NCBI GenBank assembly: GCA_002412925.1
Contig: DHVZ01000067.1
Coordinates: 1-17,783, forward strand
DNA: 17,783 nucleotides
DNA from: Anaerolineales bacterium UBA5195
Lineage (GTDB): Bacteria; Chloroflexota; Anaerolineae; Anaerolineales; Villigracilaceae
Direction of reading: 5' to 3'
Position 1 is the first letter of the stretch, and every line of letters starts with the position of its first letter. This document shows positions 1 through 6,805 of this stretch, one piece after another. The translations under genes were made by a program, and so were the position numbers. The notes under the pieces are model-generated. The model saw nothing but the letters and a program-made list of their open reading frames with translations. It was not told the origin of the DNA and searched no databases.

Positions 1-1149
1 GACGTGAATCACGCCCGTGTTTTTTAAGGGCACATCAATATCCAGATTCCAGGATTGATTTGTTTGTGGATTAGTGCCAAGGTCTATTGAAAAAGAACTG
101 GCTTCCACTGGCGGGACCCCGCCATATGGTTTTAAAGAAATTGCAATCGGCCATGCATGCTCCTTGCCTGCTATTTTGAACGCCCAGCCAGCACGTTGCT
201 TCACAGAGTCAAGCTCCCAGAAAGATGGATCGGTTGTCTCAAAGGCAAAGCTAACAGGATTTCCATTTGCATCAACGATCGTAGTAATCTCACTCGAAAT
301 ACCGACATTCATCAGATTGATATCAGCCCAACGTATATTACCAATGAGAAGATAACCATCATCCAGTTCAACTACTTTTTCCAATCCCATTGAAAACCCA
401 AAATCATTTGGAGCAACAGTTGGCGTCGCCGATTCAGTTAACTCCCTTGTTTCAGTCGTGTTCATTTCTGGAACCGCAGAAGGCAGTGTAATTACAGGAA
501 GAATTTCGGTTGATGAGGCAGGTACAAGATGAACAGTGGCTTCTCCCTGATCGCAGCCCAACGCAACCGTGATTGTGTCCACGCCCTGCGGGATGGGAGC
601 GTCTACCGCTTTAAAATATGTCAAATTAGGATCATCCCCAGTAGATTGCGGACCACCACTGATACTATTTAAAATTCGACCGTCAGGTAAACGAGTAAAA
701 TGCATGACAAAGTCTGGCATAAACTTGCACACTGGCTCGCCTATTACTGGCTTATAAGTAAGAGGCCCCAGTGTAGATTGAGGTGCGTCTACGGAGTAAA
801 GGATGGTGGTACGCTCTGAGTCAGCCACAACCTGTGTCACGGTAAATATGATCCCGTTGCGGTTGGTGGTGGTGACTGGTTTTTCCAGCACGCGAATAGG
901 AGCATTTTGATCCACCAATCCAATGCCGGGGATATAACCGAGCGATCTGCCAATGGCATAAGCCATACCGGTCAGAGCGAGCAGGGTCAATAATGCTAAA
1001 ACAATCGCCATCAATGGGCGGGTACGTAGGGTTTTTATAAAAGATTTCCTTTCAAGTTGTGCCGCAATTTGCGGCCAGAGATTGGATTGCTCTTCCAGAG
1101 AATCGGAGGCTACTGAGTCCAGAATTTCGCGATACGATTTCTGTTTCAT
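1..1149 (-). CDS. membrane-anchored putative anti-sigma/sigma-coupled protein, C-terminally cut by window edge
   Basis: An open frame of 383 codons runs from the ATG at 1149 off the left edge, so the C-terminus is not seen. The ATG overlaps the sigma factor's stop as ATGA, and a GGAG ribosome site lies 6 nt upstream inside the sigma gene, so the two are translationally coupled. The protein has a short N-terminal cytosolic part (residues 1-45, starting MKQKSYREIL), one membrane span at about 47-66, an 'IPGIGLVDQ' stretch just outside (73-81), then a large extracytoplasmic region with a Ser/Thr/Pro-rich break at about 211-247. This order (short cytosolic tail, single span, large outer domain, gene directly after an ECF sigma) is that of anti-sigma factors or DUF4179-like partners. 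I see no zinc-binding HxxxCxxC motif, so it is not a typical ZAS-type anti-sigma factor. Role as sigma inhibitor or sensor is inferred from position. Confidence 0.75.
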   Translation of the reverse strand, partial: MKQKSYREILDSVASDSLEEQSNLWPQIAAQLERKSFIKTLRTRPLMAIVLALLTLLALTGMAYAIGRSLGYIPGIGLVDQNAPIRVLEKPVTTTNRNGIIFTVTQVVADSERTTILYSVDAPQSTLGPLTYKPVIGEPVCKFMPDFVMHFTRLPDGRILNSISGGPQSTGDDPNLTYFKAVDAPIPQGVDTITVALGCDQGEATVHLVPASSTEILPVITLPSAVPEMNTTETRELTESATPTVAPNDFGFSMGLEKVVELDDGYLLIGNIRWADINLMNVGISSEITTIVDANGNPVSFAFETTDPSFWELDSVKQRAGWAFKIAGKEHAWPIAISLKPYGGVPPVEASSFSIDLGTNPQTNQSWNLDIDVPLKNTGVIHV

Positions 1150-1697
1150 TTCGCTCTCCTCTCCGCACCGAGTAAACCGCGTAGTTTGGTTCGTGCTTCG
1201 TTCAACAGCCATTTGACTGTGCCAGCAGGAATATCCAATGCGGCTGACATTTCCTTCTCGCTCATTTCAAGGTAATAGCGCTGGATCACCACAGCTCGTT
1301 GGCGCGGATGGAGTTTCGACAGGGCGGAAAGAATCTCTGCCCTGAATTGCCTGCTTACCACTTCCGTTTCCGCCGAAGACGCCTGTGATAACACACTTTC
1401 AACCTGGGACAGGTCATCATCCAGCGAAATTTGTTTTGCTGTTGCTTTCACCGCATTAATAGAAGCATTGACCACACTGCGCAGAAAATAAGGTTCGAAC
1501 GCGCAGGTCTCATCGAATTGTTCGATGCGGCGGTACACTTGCAGAAACGTCGCCTGGACAACATCCTTGGCAAGCGGTTCATCATGCGTGATGAGGAAAG
1601 CAATGCGGATCGCCTTCTCTTGATACCGCAATACAAGAGTTTCCAGCGCGCCGATCTCTCCGCGTTTCAGGCGGCGGATGGCCTGTACATCATCCAT
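1146..1697 (-). CDS. ECF (sigma-70 family, group 4) RNA polymerase sigma factor
   Basis: A 183-aa protein of normal length for an ECF sigma factor. Region sigma2 is at about residues 15-85 (ALETLVLRYQEKAIRIAF..., then the VVQATFLQVYRRI helix). A variable linker follows at 86-115. Region sigma4 is at 117-175, with LHPRQRAVVIQRYYLEMSEKEM and the helix-turn-helix core IPAGTVKWLLNEARTKL. It would direct RNA polymerase to a small extracytoplasmic-stress regulon. I chose the ATG at 1697 because GGAG lies 6 nt before it. The longer frame begins with TTG at 1751, which falls inside the -35 block of the promoter I assign to this gene and so should not be in the mRNA. The stop overlaps the start of the downstream membrane protein (ATGA). 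The shared promoter in front of the CAP-LysM gene suggests autoregulation plus at least one local target. Confidence 0.93.
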   Translation of the reverse strand: MDDVQAIRRLKRGEIGALETLVLRYQEKAIRIAFLITHDEPLAKDVVQATFLQVYRRIEQFDETCAFEPYFLRSVVNASINAVKATAKQISLDDDLSQVESVLSQASSAETEVVSRQFRAEILSALSKLHPRQRAVVIQRYYLEMSEKEMSAALDIPAGTVKWLLNEARTKLRGLLGAERRAK

Positions 1698-1732
1698 TAC
1701 TGGCTCCGTTGAGTTTGTGACGTCACACCCTT

Positions 1733-1761
1733 TATACAAAGTGAGAAGCAAAAAGGTTGGG
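1733..1761 (-). promoter_or_regulatory. ECF-type promoter of the sigma operon
   Basis: On the minus strand the block CCCAACCTTTTTGC (1761-1748) is followed by 10 nt and then GTATA (1737-1733). The same block, same spacing and same GTATA occur upstream of the CAP-LysM gene. AAC in the -35 and GTA in the -10 fit ECF promoters in general. Transcription would start near 1726, about 28 nt before the ATG at 1697. Assignment to this sigma factor is inference. Confidence 0.7.
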
Positions 1762-1812
1762 TCGAATCATAACAAAAATCCCCATTACCATGCTCGGGCG
1801 ATTGGGCAGCGT

Positions 1813-2871
1813 TCACCAACCAACTCGATGATGTTTATCAGATAGCCTGAAGCCCGGCAGCACAATCCCGATCAGGATCAACACAACCGTCACCAGCGCT
1901 CCGACTACTGGCAGGGTTGAACTGGAAGCGGCGGGGGCAGCCTCTACGTGTGTGGCAGTCGGTGAAGGGGATAGTGTCCGTGTTGGCCCTACAGTAAGGG
2001 TGGCAAACGGGGTATTTGACGGTCTCGGCGGAACTGGCGTGATAATCACCCCTTCACGAATCAATAGTTTTTCGTTCGGGTAAACCGCATCTGCCTCCGA
2101 TATGTAGTTCAGGCGGCGAAGATCTGCTATTTTGACCCCGTAGGAAATTGCAATCAGCCATAACGTCTCTCCCGGTTTGACAGTGTGGTAAAGTTTTCCA
2201 TCACCATCGGGGGTGGCCGTGAATAGACTGGTTGCCAGCGGACCTTCGCCGGGCAGGTCAACGTAGCCTGAATGATCGGTTTCCTGGCTTTGTCCCGAGT
2301 TGTCACCTTCGCTGGTGGGCGCAGGGGTGTTTGTCAGGTAAGGGGTTTTTGCCCCAATGTGCCGGGCGCAGTCGATAACGAAGTAAACATCTTCGCTGGA
2401 GGTGGCGATCCCGGCGCCGATTTGGGTATAGTTGGGCGAAGTCATGGTGTTGTAGTGCGTGTCGTCCCCCTTCCAATAGGTGATCGCCTCCGCCACAGTC
2501 ATTCCCAGCCCCCCGACAATATTTTCGGAGCGAATCCCGCCCAACGAAAGGTCACCTGCCAGGGGATAACCTGCCGCCAACAGACGGTCTGTGGTGGTAA
2601 TCCCACCGGGCCCGAGATGGGTGAGGCGTTCGATGGAGGCCAGATAATCCGCCTGGGCCTGGGCAGTCTGCATCAGGATCGGGCTGATTTCATATTGGAA
2701 TTTGCCCGTGGCCTCCCGCAAAGCGTTGACTTCGGCGATCAATGAATATGCATCTTCGATTGAAAACTGCCGTTTTGCTTTTTCGAAAGATCTGGATTGC
2801 GCTTTAACCGAAATTGTTGGCGCTATGACAAACAGGAGCATGCTCATCGAGAGCAGAATTTTCTTCAACAT
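1813..2871 (-). CDS. exported CAP-domain + LysM protein with C-terminal membrane anchor
   Basis: A 352-aa protein. Residues 1-24 form a signal peptide (KK, hydrophobic stretch, VKA cut site). A CAP/SCP domain spans about 42-172: LIAEVNALRE opens it, with H85 (THLGPGG), E116 (SENI), and H139/N141 (DDTHYNTM) at the positions that form the family's acidic/His cavity, then the strand PNYTQIGAGIA. A LysM peptidoglycan-binding domain follows at 227-272 (YHTVKPGETLWLIAISYGV). A Pro/Thr/Ser linker (279-318) leads to a hydrophobic span at 320-341 with a basic tail, so the protein is probably held in the membrane while LysM binds cell wall. AAAGGA lies 7 nt before the ATG. A promoter matching that of the neighbouring ECF sigma operon sits about 80-105 nt upstream. 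The molecular role of bacterial CAP domains is mostly unknown; a cell-envelope function is the safe statement. Confidence 0.92.
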   Translation of the reverse strand: MLKKILLSMSMLLFVIAPTISVKAQSRSFEKAKRQFSIEDAYSLIAEVNALREATGKFQYEISPILMQTAQAQADYLASIERLTHLGPGGITTTDRLLAAGYPLAGDLSLGGIRSENIVGGLGMTVAEAITYWKGDDTHYNTMTSPNYTQIGAGIATSSEDVYFVIDCARHIGAKTPYLTNTPAPTSEGDNSGQSQETDHSGYVDLPGEGPLATSLFTATPDGDGKLYHTVKPGETLWLIAISYGVKIADLRRLNYISEADAVYPNEKLLIREGVIITPVPPRPSNTPFATLTVGPTRTLSPSPTATHVEAAPAASSSTLPVVGALVTVVLILIGIVLPGFRLSDKHHRVGW

Positions 2872-2947
2872 CGAACAATCCTTTCATTGCTATTGATCCA
2901 GCAACGAGAAAGTCATCCTTCTTGAACAACCGAGATTCCCTGACAAA

Positions 2948-2976
2948 TATACGGGATAACCCGCAAAAAGGTTGGG
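2948..2976 (-). promoter_or_regulatory. second copy of the ECF-type promoter, driving the CAP-LysM gene
   Basis: CCCAACCTTTTTGC (2976-2963), 10 nt, GTATA (2952-2948) on the minus strand. The 14-nt block and the spacing are identical to the promoter of the sigma operon, while the 10-nt spacers differ in sequence (TTCTCACTTT against GGGTTATCCC), so the match is not just a recent duplication of the whole region. It predicts a 5' leader of about 70 nt. Confidence 0.7.
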
Positions 2977-3041
2977 AATATTCCACTGGCAATCTCAGGC
3001 ACTTTCGAAGGGCCAAAATTTTTCACTAAAGCTTCCAGATA

Positions 3042-3050
3042 TTTGTTGAG
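3042..3050. repeat. target-site duplication of the MITE, left copy
   Basis: TTTGTTGAG, identical to 3279-3287 on the other side of the element and in the same orientation. Joining the flanks at one copy restores a continuous ancestral site. Confidence 0.85.
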
Positions 3051-3278
3051 GGGTATAGCGCAAAACTGTTGGTGAATTTCTGGCATACTTCCGCGCGCAC
3101 CATTTCGGCTGGCTGAAGCCCTTCCTCAGCACAAAAAAGCCCTTCCGGCTGCCCAATAAGCCGGCTTCAGCCGACTTCCATGACCTGAGCAGAGCTTCCC
3201 TAGCACTGCCCTCTAGGGCAGGTGCAGCTCGCCGGTACTCGCCGATACAAAAGTCACCTACACTTTTGCGCTATACCC
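3051..3278. mobile_element. MITE-like non-autonomous element, 228 bp
   Basis: The two ends are inverted copies: GGGTATAGCGCAAAA at 3051-3065 and its exact complement at 3264-3278. With 2 mismatches the arms reach 25 bp (to GGTGA). Directly outside both ends lies the same 9-mer TTTGTTGAG (3042-3050 and 3279-3287), a perfect target-site duplication. There is no transposase frame inside. The interior can fold: GGCTGAAGCC (3111-3120) pairs with GGCTTCAGCC (3163-3172), and CTGCCCT/AGGGCAG (about 3207-3222) forms a tight hairpin. Nine-base duplications are known for several families (for example IS4/IS10, IS903-group IS5, IS1); I cannot say which transposase moved it. Confidence 0.88.
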
Positions 3279-3287
3279 TTTGTTGAG
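3279..3287. repeat. target-site duplication of the MITE, right copy
   Basis: TTTGTTGAG, directly after the right terminal repeat and only 5 bp before the predicted -35 box of the LuxR-family gene. Confidence 0.85.
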
Positions 3288-3292
3288 ACGCT

Positions 3293-3322
3293 TTGTAAAT
3301 TTTGGTGTGTGTGCCTTATAAT
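3293..3322 (+). promoter_or_regulatory. promoter of the LuxR-family gene, predicting a leaderless mRNA
   Basis: A perfect TATAAT (3317-3322) lies 6 nt before the ATG at 3329, with TTGTAA (3293-3298, 4 of 6 consensus) at an 18-bp spacing. A start 7 nt downstream of the -10 box falls on the A of the ATG. No Shine-Dalgarno sequence is present, which agrees with a leaderless transcript. Confidence 0.65.
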
Positions 3323-3328
3323 TAATCT

Positions 3329-6058
3329 ATGCCTACGCCAATTTTGGCTACGAAACTTTATATTCCCCCACCTCGGTCTAAGGTTGTCCTTCGCCCATGC
3401 CTGATCGAGCGGCTGAACGAGGGCCTCCGTTCGGGCTGTAAATTGACCATCATCTCTGCTTCCGCTGGTTTTGGGAAAACTACACTGGTCAGCGAATGGG
3501 TTACAGGTTGCGGGCAACCTGTCGCCTGGTTGTCGCTGGACGAAGGGGATAACGAGTATCTCCGCTTTCTGGCTTACCTCGTCGCAGCTTTGCAGACACT
3601 TGCGCCGAAGATCGGTGCAGGGGCGTTGGCTGCACTCCAGGCTCCTCAGCCTCCATTTATCGAATCGATTCTGACAGCCCTGCTCAATGAAATCACTACC
3701 ATCTCGGACAATTTCATTCTCGTTCTTGACGATTACCACACGCTTGATTCCGAACCAGTAGATCAGATCCTGACTTTCCTCATCGAACACCAGCCTCCAC
3801 AGATGCACCTGATCATCGCCACCCGTGAGGATCCTCATCTGCCCCTGGCCCGTCTGCGTGTCCGCGGCCAATTGACCGAACTACGCGCCGCCGACTTGCG
3901 CTTCACTCCTGCCGAAGCCGCCGATTTTCTCAACCAGGTGATGGATCTGAACCTGAGAGATGCTGACATTGCGGCACTCGAGGCTCGCACTGAGGGCTGG
4001 ATCGCCGGGTTGCAACTGGCCGCTCTCTCCATGCAAGGGCGCTCTGACACCGCCGGTTTTATCCAGGCCTTTACCGGCAGTCATCGCTTTGTGCTCGATT
4101 ATCTGGCCGGGGAAGTCCTCGAACGCCAACCCGAGCGTGTGCGCAATTTCTTGCTGCAAACCGCCATTCTCGAGCGTTTGAGTGGTTCCCTGTGTGACGC
4201 TGTGACCGCAGAAGAGGGCGGCAGGGGTATGTTGGAAACCCTGGAGCGCGACAATCTGTTTGTTGTTCCGCTCGATGACCAGCGCCAGTGGTATCGCTAT
4301 CATCACCTTTTCGCCGAGGTTCTCCTCGCGCACGCGCAGGAGGAACAGCCCAGCCAAATCCCGCTCTTGCACAAGCGGGCAAGCGCCTGGTATGAACAAA
4401 ACAACCTGCCAGCCGAGGCAATCCGCCATGCGCTGGCCGCCAGAGATTTCGCGCGAGCCGCGGACCTGATCGAAAAGATTTACCCGGCAATGGATGCCAA
4501 TTTCCAGTCTGGCACCTGGCTGGGCTGGGTAAGAAAACTGCCGGACGAAGTGGTGCGTGCCCGGCCTGTGCTTAGTTTTGAATATGCCAGGGCGTTAATG
4601 GACAGGGGCGAGTTTGAGGCCGGCAAGTCCTGGCTGGAGGATACCGAACAACGGCTGGAAGATTCAGCAGATGGGATGATCGTGGTTGACGAGGCGCAGT
4701 TTCGCACCCTGCCAGTCAAGATTGCCCTGGCCCATTCCAACCATGCACAGGTTCAAGGCGATATCGGAGGTGCTGTGAAGTACGCCAAGCTGGCGCTTGA
4801 ACTCAGCCCTGAAGAAGACTCTTACAGTCACGCCATGGCAGCCGTGACCCTGGGGATGGCTTACTTGTCGCGCGGAGATCTGGATGGAGCCAAAAGGGCA
4901 TTATCTGTTTGGATGAATTATTGTCAGAAGGTGGGCAACATCATTTTTGCCATCGCCACCGGTGCCTACCTGGCAGGAATCATGGTCGCCCAGGGGCGCC
5001 TGCGCGAAGCAGAAAGAACCTACCAGCAGTCAATTCAGCTTGCCTCAACGCATGACCAAGTACGCCATGTAACCGCCAATTTATATTTGGGGTTGGGTCT
5101 GCTGTGTCACGAGCAGGGCGATCAGCAATCCGCCGCCCAGCACCTGCGCAAAAGCGGGGAATTGGGTGAGCAGGCTTTAATTGACTGGCCCTACCGCTGG
5201 CGATTGGCCCAAGCCCGATTGAAAGAGGCCGAGGGTGATCTGAAGACTGCACTCGACCTTTTGGATGAGGCCAGGCGTTTGTATGTCAGAACTTCCATGC
5301 CAGATTTCCATCCCATCGATGCGTTGAAGGCCAGGGTGTATCTCCGGCAGGGCCGGTTGAGCGAAGCCCTGGACTGGGTGCGTGAGCGCGGCCTGTCTGT
5401 GGATGACGATCTCAGCTACCTGGACGAGTTCGAACATATCACACTAGCCCGGGTACTCATCGCCCAGCATCAAAACGACCCGGTAGCTGGTTCCATTCAT
5501 GAGGCAATCGTTTTGCTGGAGCGCCTCCTGCAAGCGGCAGAAGCAGGTCGGAGGATGGGCAGCGTGATCGAAATCCTGGTGGCGCAAGCGCTCGCATTCC
5601 AGGCACAGGGTAATGTTTCCCGGGCGCTCGCTTCCATGGAGCGTGCTTTGGTCCTGGCTGAGCCGGAGGGCTATGTCCGCATCTTTGTGGATGAGGGCGA
5701 AGCGCTGCGATTGTTGATTTTGGATTTCAGATTTTCGATTGAAAAACAAGCGCCCCAAGATGCTCATCCGCTGCACGGGTATGTGGAGCGACTCCTGGCG
5801 GTTTTTCCACAGGTGTGCGAAGCCAATCCAAAATCCAAAATCCAAAATCTGAAATCCGAAATGATCGAGCCATTGAGCGACCGTGAACTCGAAGTGCTCA
5901 AGCTGCTCCGCAGCGAATTAAGCGGCCCGGAAATTGCCCACGAACTGATCGTATCCCTGAACACCTTGCGCACCCACACCAAAAACATTTTCAATAAGCT
6001 GGGGGTGAATAATCGACGGACGGCTGTCCGGCGCGCCGAGGAACTCGACTTATTCTAA
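3329..6058 (+). CDS. MalT-like LuxR family ATP-dependent transcriptional regulator (LAL/STAND type)
   Basis: A 909-aa protein, the usual size for this family. The N-terminus LATKLYIPPPRSKVVLRP is the family opening. A Walker A loop lies at 43-53 (SASAGFGKTTL) and a Walker B at 130-137 (ILVLDDYH), followed by the conserved ATREDPHLPLARLRVRGQL segment. The winged-helix part and a long array of TPR-like helices fill about 300-790. A LuxR helix-turn-helix closes the protein (847-907: LSDRELEVLKLL ... NTLRTHTKNIFNKLGVNNRRTAV). MalT relatives use ATP and an inducer, often a sugar or metabolite, to assemble on promoters as activators; the inducer here cannot be told. The linker at about 796-844 is partly encoded by an inverted DNA repeat (see 5716-5857). 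The gene has no ribosome site and a -10 box at -6, so a leaderless start is likely. A terminator follows at 6080. Confidence 0.93.
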   Translation: MPTPILATKLYIPPPRSKVVLRPCLIERLNEGLRSGCKLTIISASAGFGKTTLVSEWVTGCGQPVAWLSLDEGDNEYLRFLAYLVAALQTLAPKIGAGALAALQAPQPPFIESILTALLNEITTISDNFILVLDDYHTLDSEPVDQILTFLIEHQPPQMHLIIATREDPHLPLARLRVRGQLTELRAADLRFTPAEAADFLNQVMDLNLRDADIAALEARTEGWIAGLQLAALSMQGRSDTAGFIQAFTGSHRFVLDYLAGEVLERQPERVRNFLLQTAILERLSGSLCDAVTAEEGGRGMLETLERDNLFVVPLDDQRQWYRYHHLFAEVLLAHAQEEQPSQIPLLHKRASAWYEQNNLPAEAIRHALAARDFARAADLIEKIYPAMDANFQSGTWLGWVRKLPDEVVRARPVLSFEYARALMDRGEFEAGKSWLEDTEQRLEDSADGMIVVDEAQFRTLPVKIALAHSNHAQVQGDIGGAVKYAKLALELSPEEDSYSHAMAAVTLGMAYLSRGDLDGAKRALSVWMNYCQKVGNIIFAIATGAYLAGIMVAQGRLREAERTYQQSIQLASTHDQVRHVTANLYLGLGLLCHEQGDQQSAAQHLRKSGELGEQALIDWPYRWRLAQARLKEAEGDLKTALDLLDEARRLYVRTSMPDFHPIDALKARVYLRQGRLSEALDWVRERGLSVDDDLSYLDEFEHITLARVLIAQHQNDPVAGSIHEAIVLLERLLQAAEAGRRMGSVIEILVAQALAFQAQGNVSRALASMERALVLAEPEGYVRIFVDEGEALRLLILDFRFSIEKQAPQDAHPLHGYVERLLAVFPQVCEANPKSKIQNLKSEMIEPLSDRELEVLKLLRSELSGPEIAHELIVSLNTLRTHTKNIFNKLGVNNRRTAVRRAEELDLF
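5716..5857. repeat. inverted, AT-rich repeat inside the LuxR coding region
   Basis: GGATTTCAGATTTTCGATT (5722-5740) and AATCCAAAATCTGAAATCC (5839-5857) are complementary except for one base. The right part is preceded by further AATCCAAA units from 5825. The repeats stay in frame and encode ILDFRFSI and NPKSKIQNLKSE just before the DNA-binding domain. Such AATCCAAAATCC units usually lie between genes; here they appear tolerated as linker. Confidence 0.7.
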
Positions 6059-6079
6059 TTGGCCCGAAATCACCACCCC

Positions 6080-6124
6080 AGCTCTGACAGGAGTCTCAAA
6101 TCACCTGTCAGGGCTTTTAATTTT
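6080..6124 (+). terminator. rho-independent terminator of the LuxR-family gene
   Basis: AGCTCTGACAGG (6080-6091) pairs with CCTGTCAGGGCT (6104-6115) over 12 positions with one G-T pair, loop of 12 nt, followed by TTTTAATTTT. It starts 21 bp after the stop codon. Confidence 0.85.
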
Positions 6125-6184
6125 CCTAACAAGTTCCAGATAATAACTCACCTTACGCGCTTTTTCCCGTTTTAGGTCATGTCG

Positions 6185-6244
6185 CCCTGAGCGACAGCGA
6201 AGGGTATCTACGACGGTCTAAGAGACCCTTCGCTCCGCTCAGGG
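6185..6244. repeat. REP-like hairpin of the CCCTGAGCG...GAAGGG type
   Basis: CCCTGAGCGACAGCGAAGGG (6185-6204) and the complement of CCCTGAGCGGAGCGAAGGGT (6225-6244) form an imperfect stem over almost its whole length with a loop of about 19 nt. Sequences of this type are dispersed in many bacterial genomes. TCATG occurs on both sides (6177-6181 and 6247-6251), possibly a short target duplication, but 5 bp is weak evidence. Confidence 0.65.
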
Positions 6245-6394
6245 AATCATGCGTTGTGCGCAAGGTCACATAATAAATCACAACCTCAATCACCACATGC
6301 TGTGATGACGTCTCACCACATTCACTTGTATCCTTGGTTCGAAGCAAAGAACGAAGCCGATGCTTTTGAAATCCATCCGCTCAAGAGGCACAGA

Positions 6395-6667
6395 ATGAGT
6401 GAAAACCCCGCACCAATAAAAGCCCATCCTCCCGAGCCTGAACTTTACGAAATCCGCGTCAGGGGACACCTGGATGCCCGCTGGGCCAACCGGTTTGAGG
6501 GCCTGACCATCACTCTGGAAGATGACGGCGACACACTTTTAGCTGGTCCGGTAATCGATCAAGCCGCGTTGCATGGATTGCTCAAAAAAGTGCGTGATTT
6601 AGGTTTGTCGTTAATCTCGGTCAGTCCTGTCGAACCCGGCCGGGCGGATCAGTCAACCATCAAATAG
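6395..6667 (+). CDS. small conserved protein, function unknown
   Basis: A 90-aa soluble protein. The body (ELYEIRVRGHLDARW ... FEGLTITLEDDGDTLL ... VIDQAALHGLLKKVRDLGLSLISVSPVE, about residues 16-80) is of a type I associate from memory with Chloroflexota and some Actinomycetota, often near LuxR/MalT-like regulators; a search would be needed to confirm that. The predicted fold alternates strands and a helix, with no membrane segment. I chose the ATG at 6395 because AGAGG lies 6-7 nt upstream and the homologous body begins shortly after. A longer frame opens at 6254 without a ribosome site. It follows the large regulator after a terminator and a hairpin, so it probably has its own promoter, which I could not place. 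No catalytic motif is visible. Confidence 0.82.
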   Translation: MSENPAPIKAHPPEPELYEIRVRGHLDARWANRFEGLTITLEDDGDTLLAGPVIDQAALHGLLKKVRDLGLSLISVSPVEPGRADQSTIK

Positions 6668-6805
6668 TAAATGGATAGTAGCTGCTTGGAAAGGAAGTTT
6701 GCCTTTGATAACATTTCCAGCCCATTTCAACCCCGCTAACCGGGCGGCGACCACAATTTTATTCAACGAAACTCATCAATATCATTCAAAAAAAGGAGTA
6801 ATAAG

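Larger units (their letters stand above)
2872..3328. other. 457-bp gene-free stretch: ECF promoter, MITE, and LuxR-gene promoter
   Basis: No credible coding region is seen. From left to right it holds the CAP-LysM ribosome site and ECF promoter (to 2976), about 65 bp with nothing recognised, a 228-bp inverted-repeat element with 9-bp flanking direct repeats (3042-3287), and the promoter of the large LuxR-family gene (3293-3322). Confidence 0.8.
6059..6394. other. 336-bp gene-free stretch with terminator and REP-like hairpin
   Basis: It holds the terminator of the LuxR gene and the REP-like hairpin. The part from 6254 stays open in the frame of the next gene, but it has no ribosome site, and its predicted residues (rich in His, Ser and Gln) do not resemble the small protein's conserved body. 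I therefore treat it as non-coding 5' region. Confidence 0.6.

Noticed and set aside
74..757. Plus-strand frames in the first 760 bp
   Set aside because: They lie opposite the long minus-strand membrane-protein frame, which is open to the edge, coupled to the sigma gene and has a clear membrane span.
1431..1712. 93-codon open frame on the plus strand opposite the sigma factor
   Set aside because: It is a shadow of the sigma gene; the minus-strand frame has clear sigma2 and sigma4 regions.
3254..3871. 205-codon open frame on the minus strand over the start of the LuxR gene
   Set aside because: It is antisense to the conserved Walker A/B coding region, crosses the MITE end, has no recognisable domain, and is explained by the codon pattern of the real gene.
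6665..6805. Promoter TTGGAA...GATAAC before the DUF6326 gene
   Set aside because: The spacing is only 15 bp and the boxes are weak, so I did not list it as a feature.
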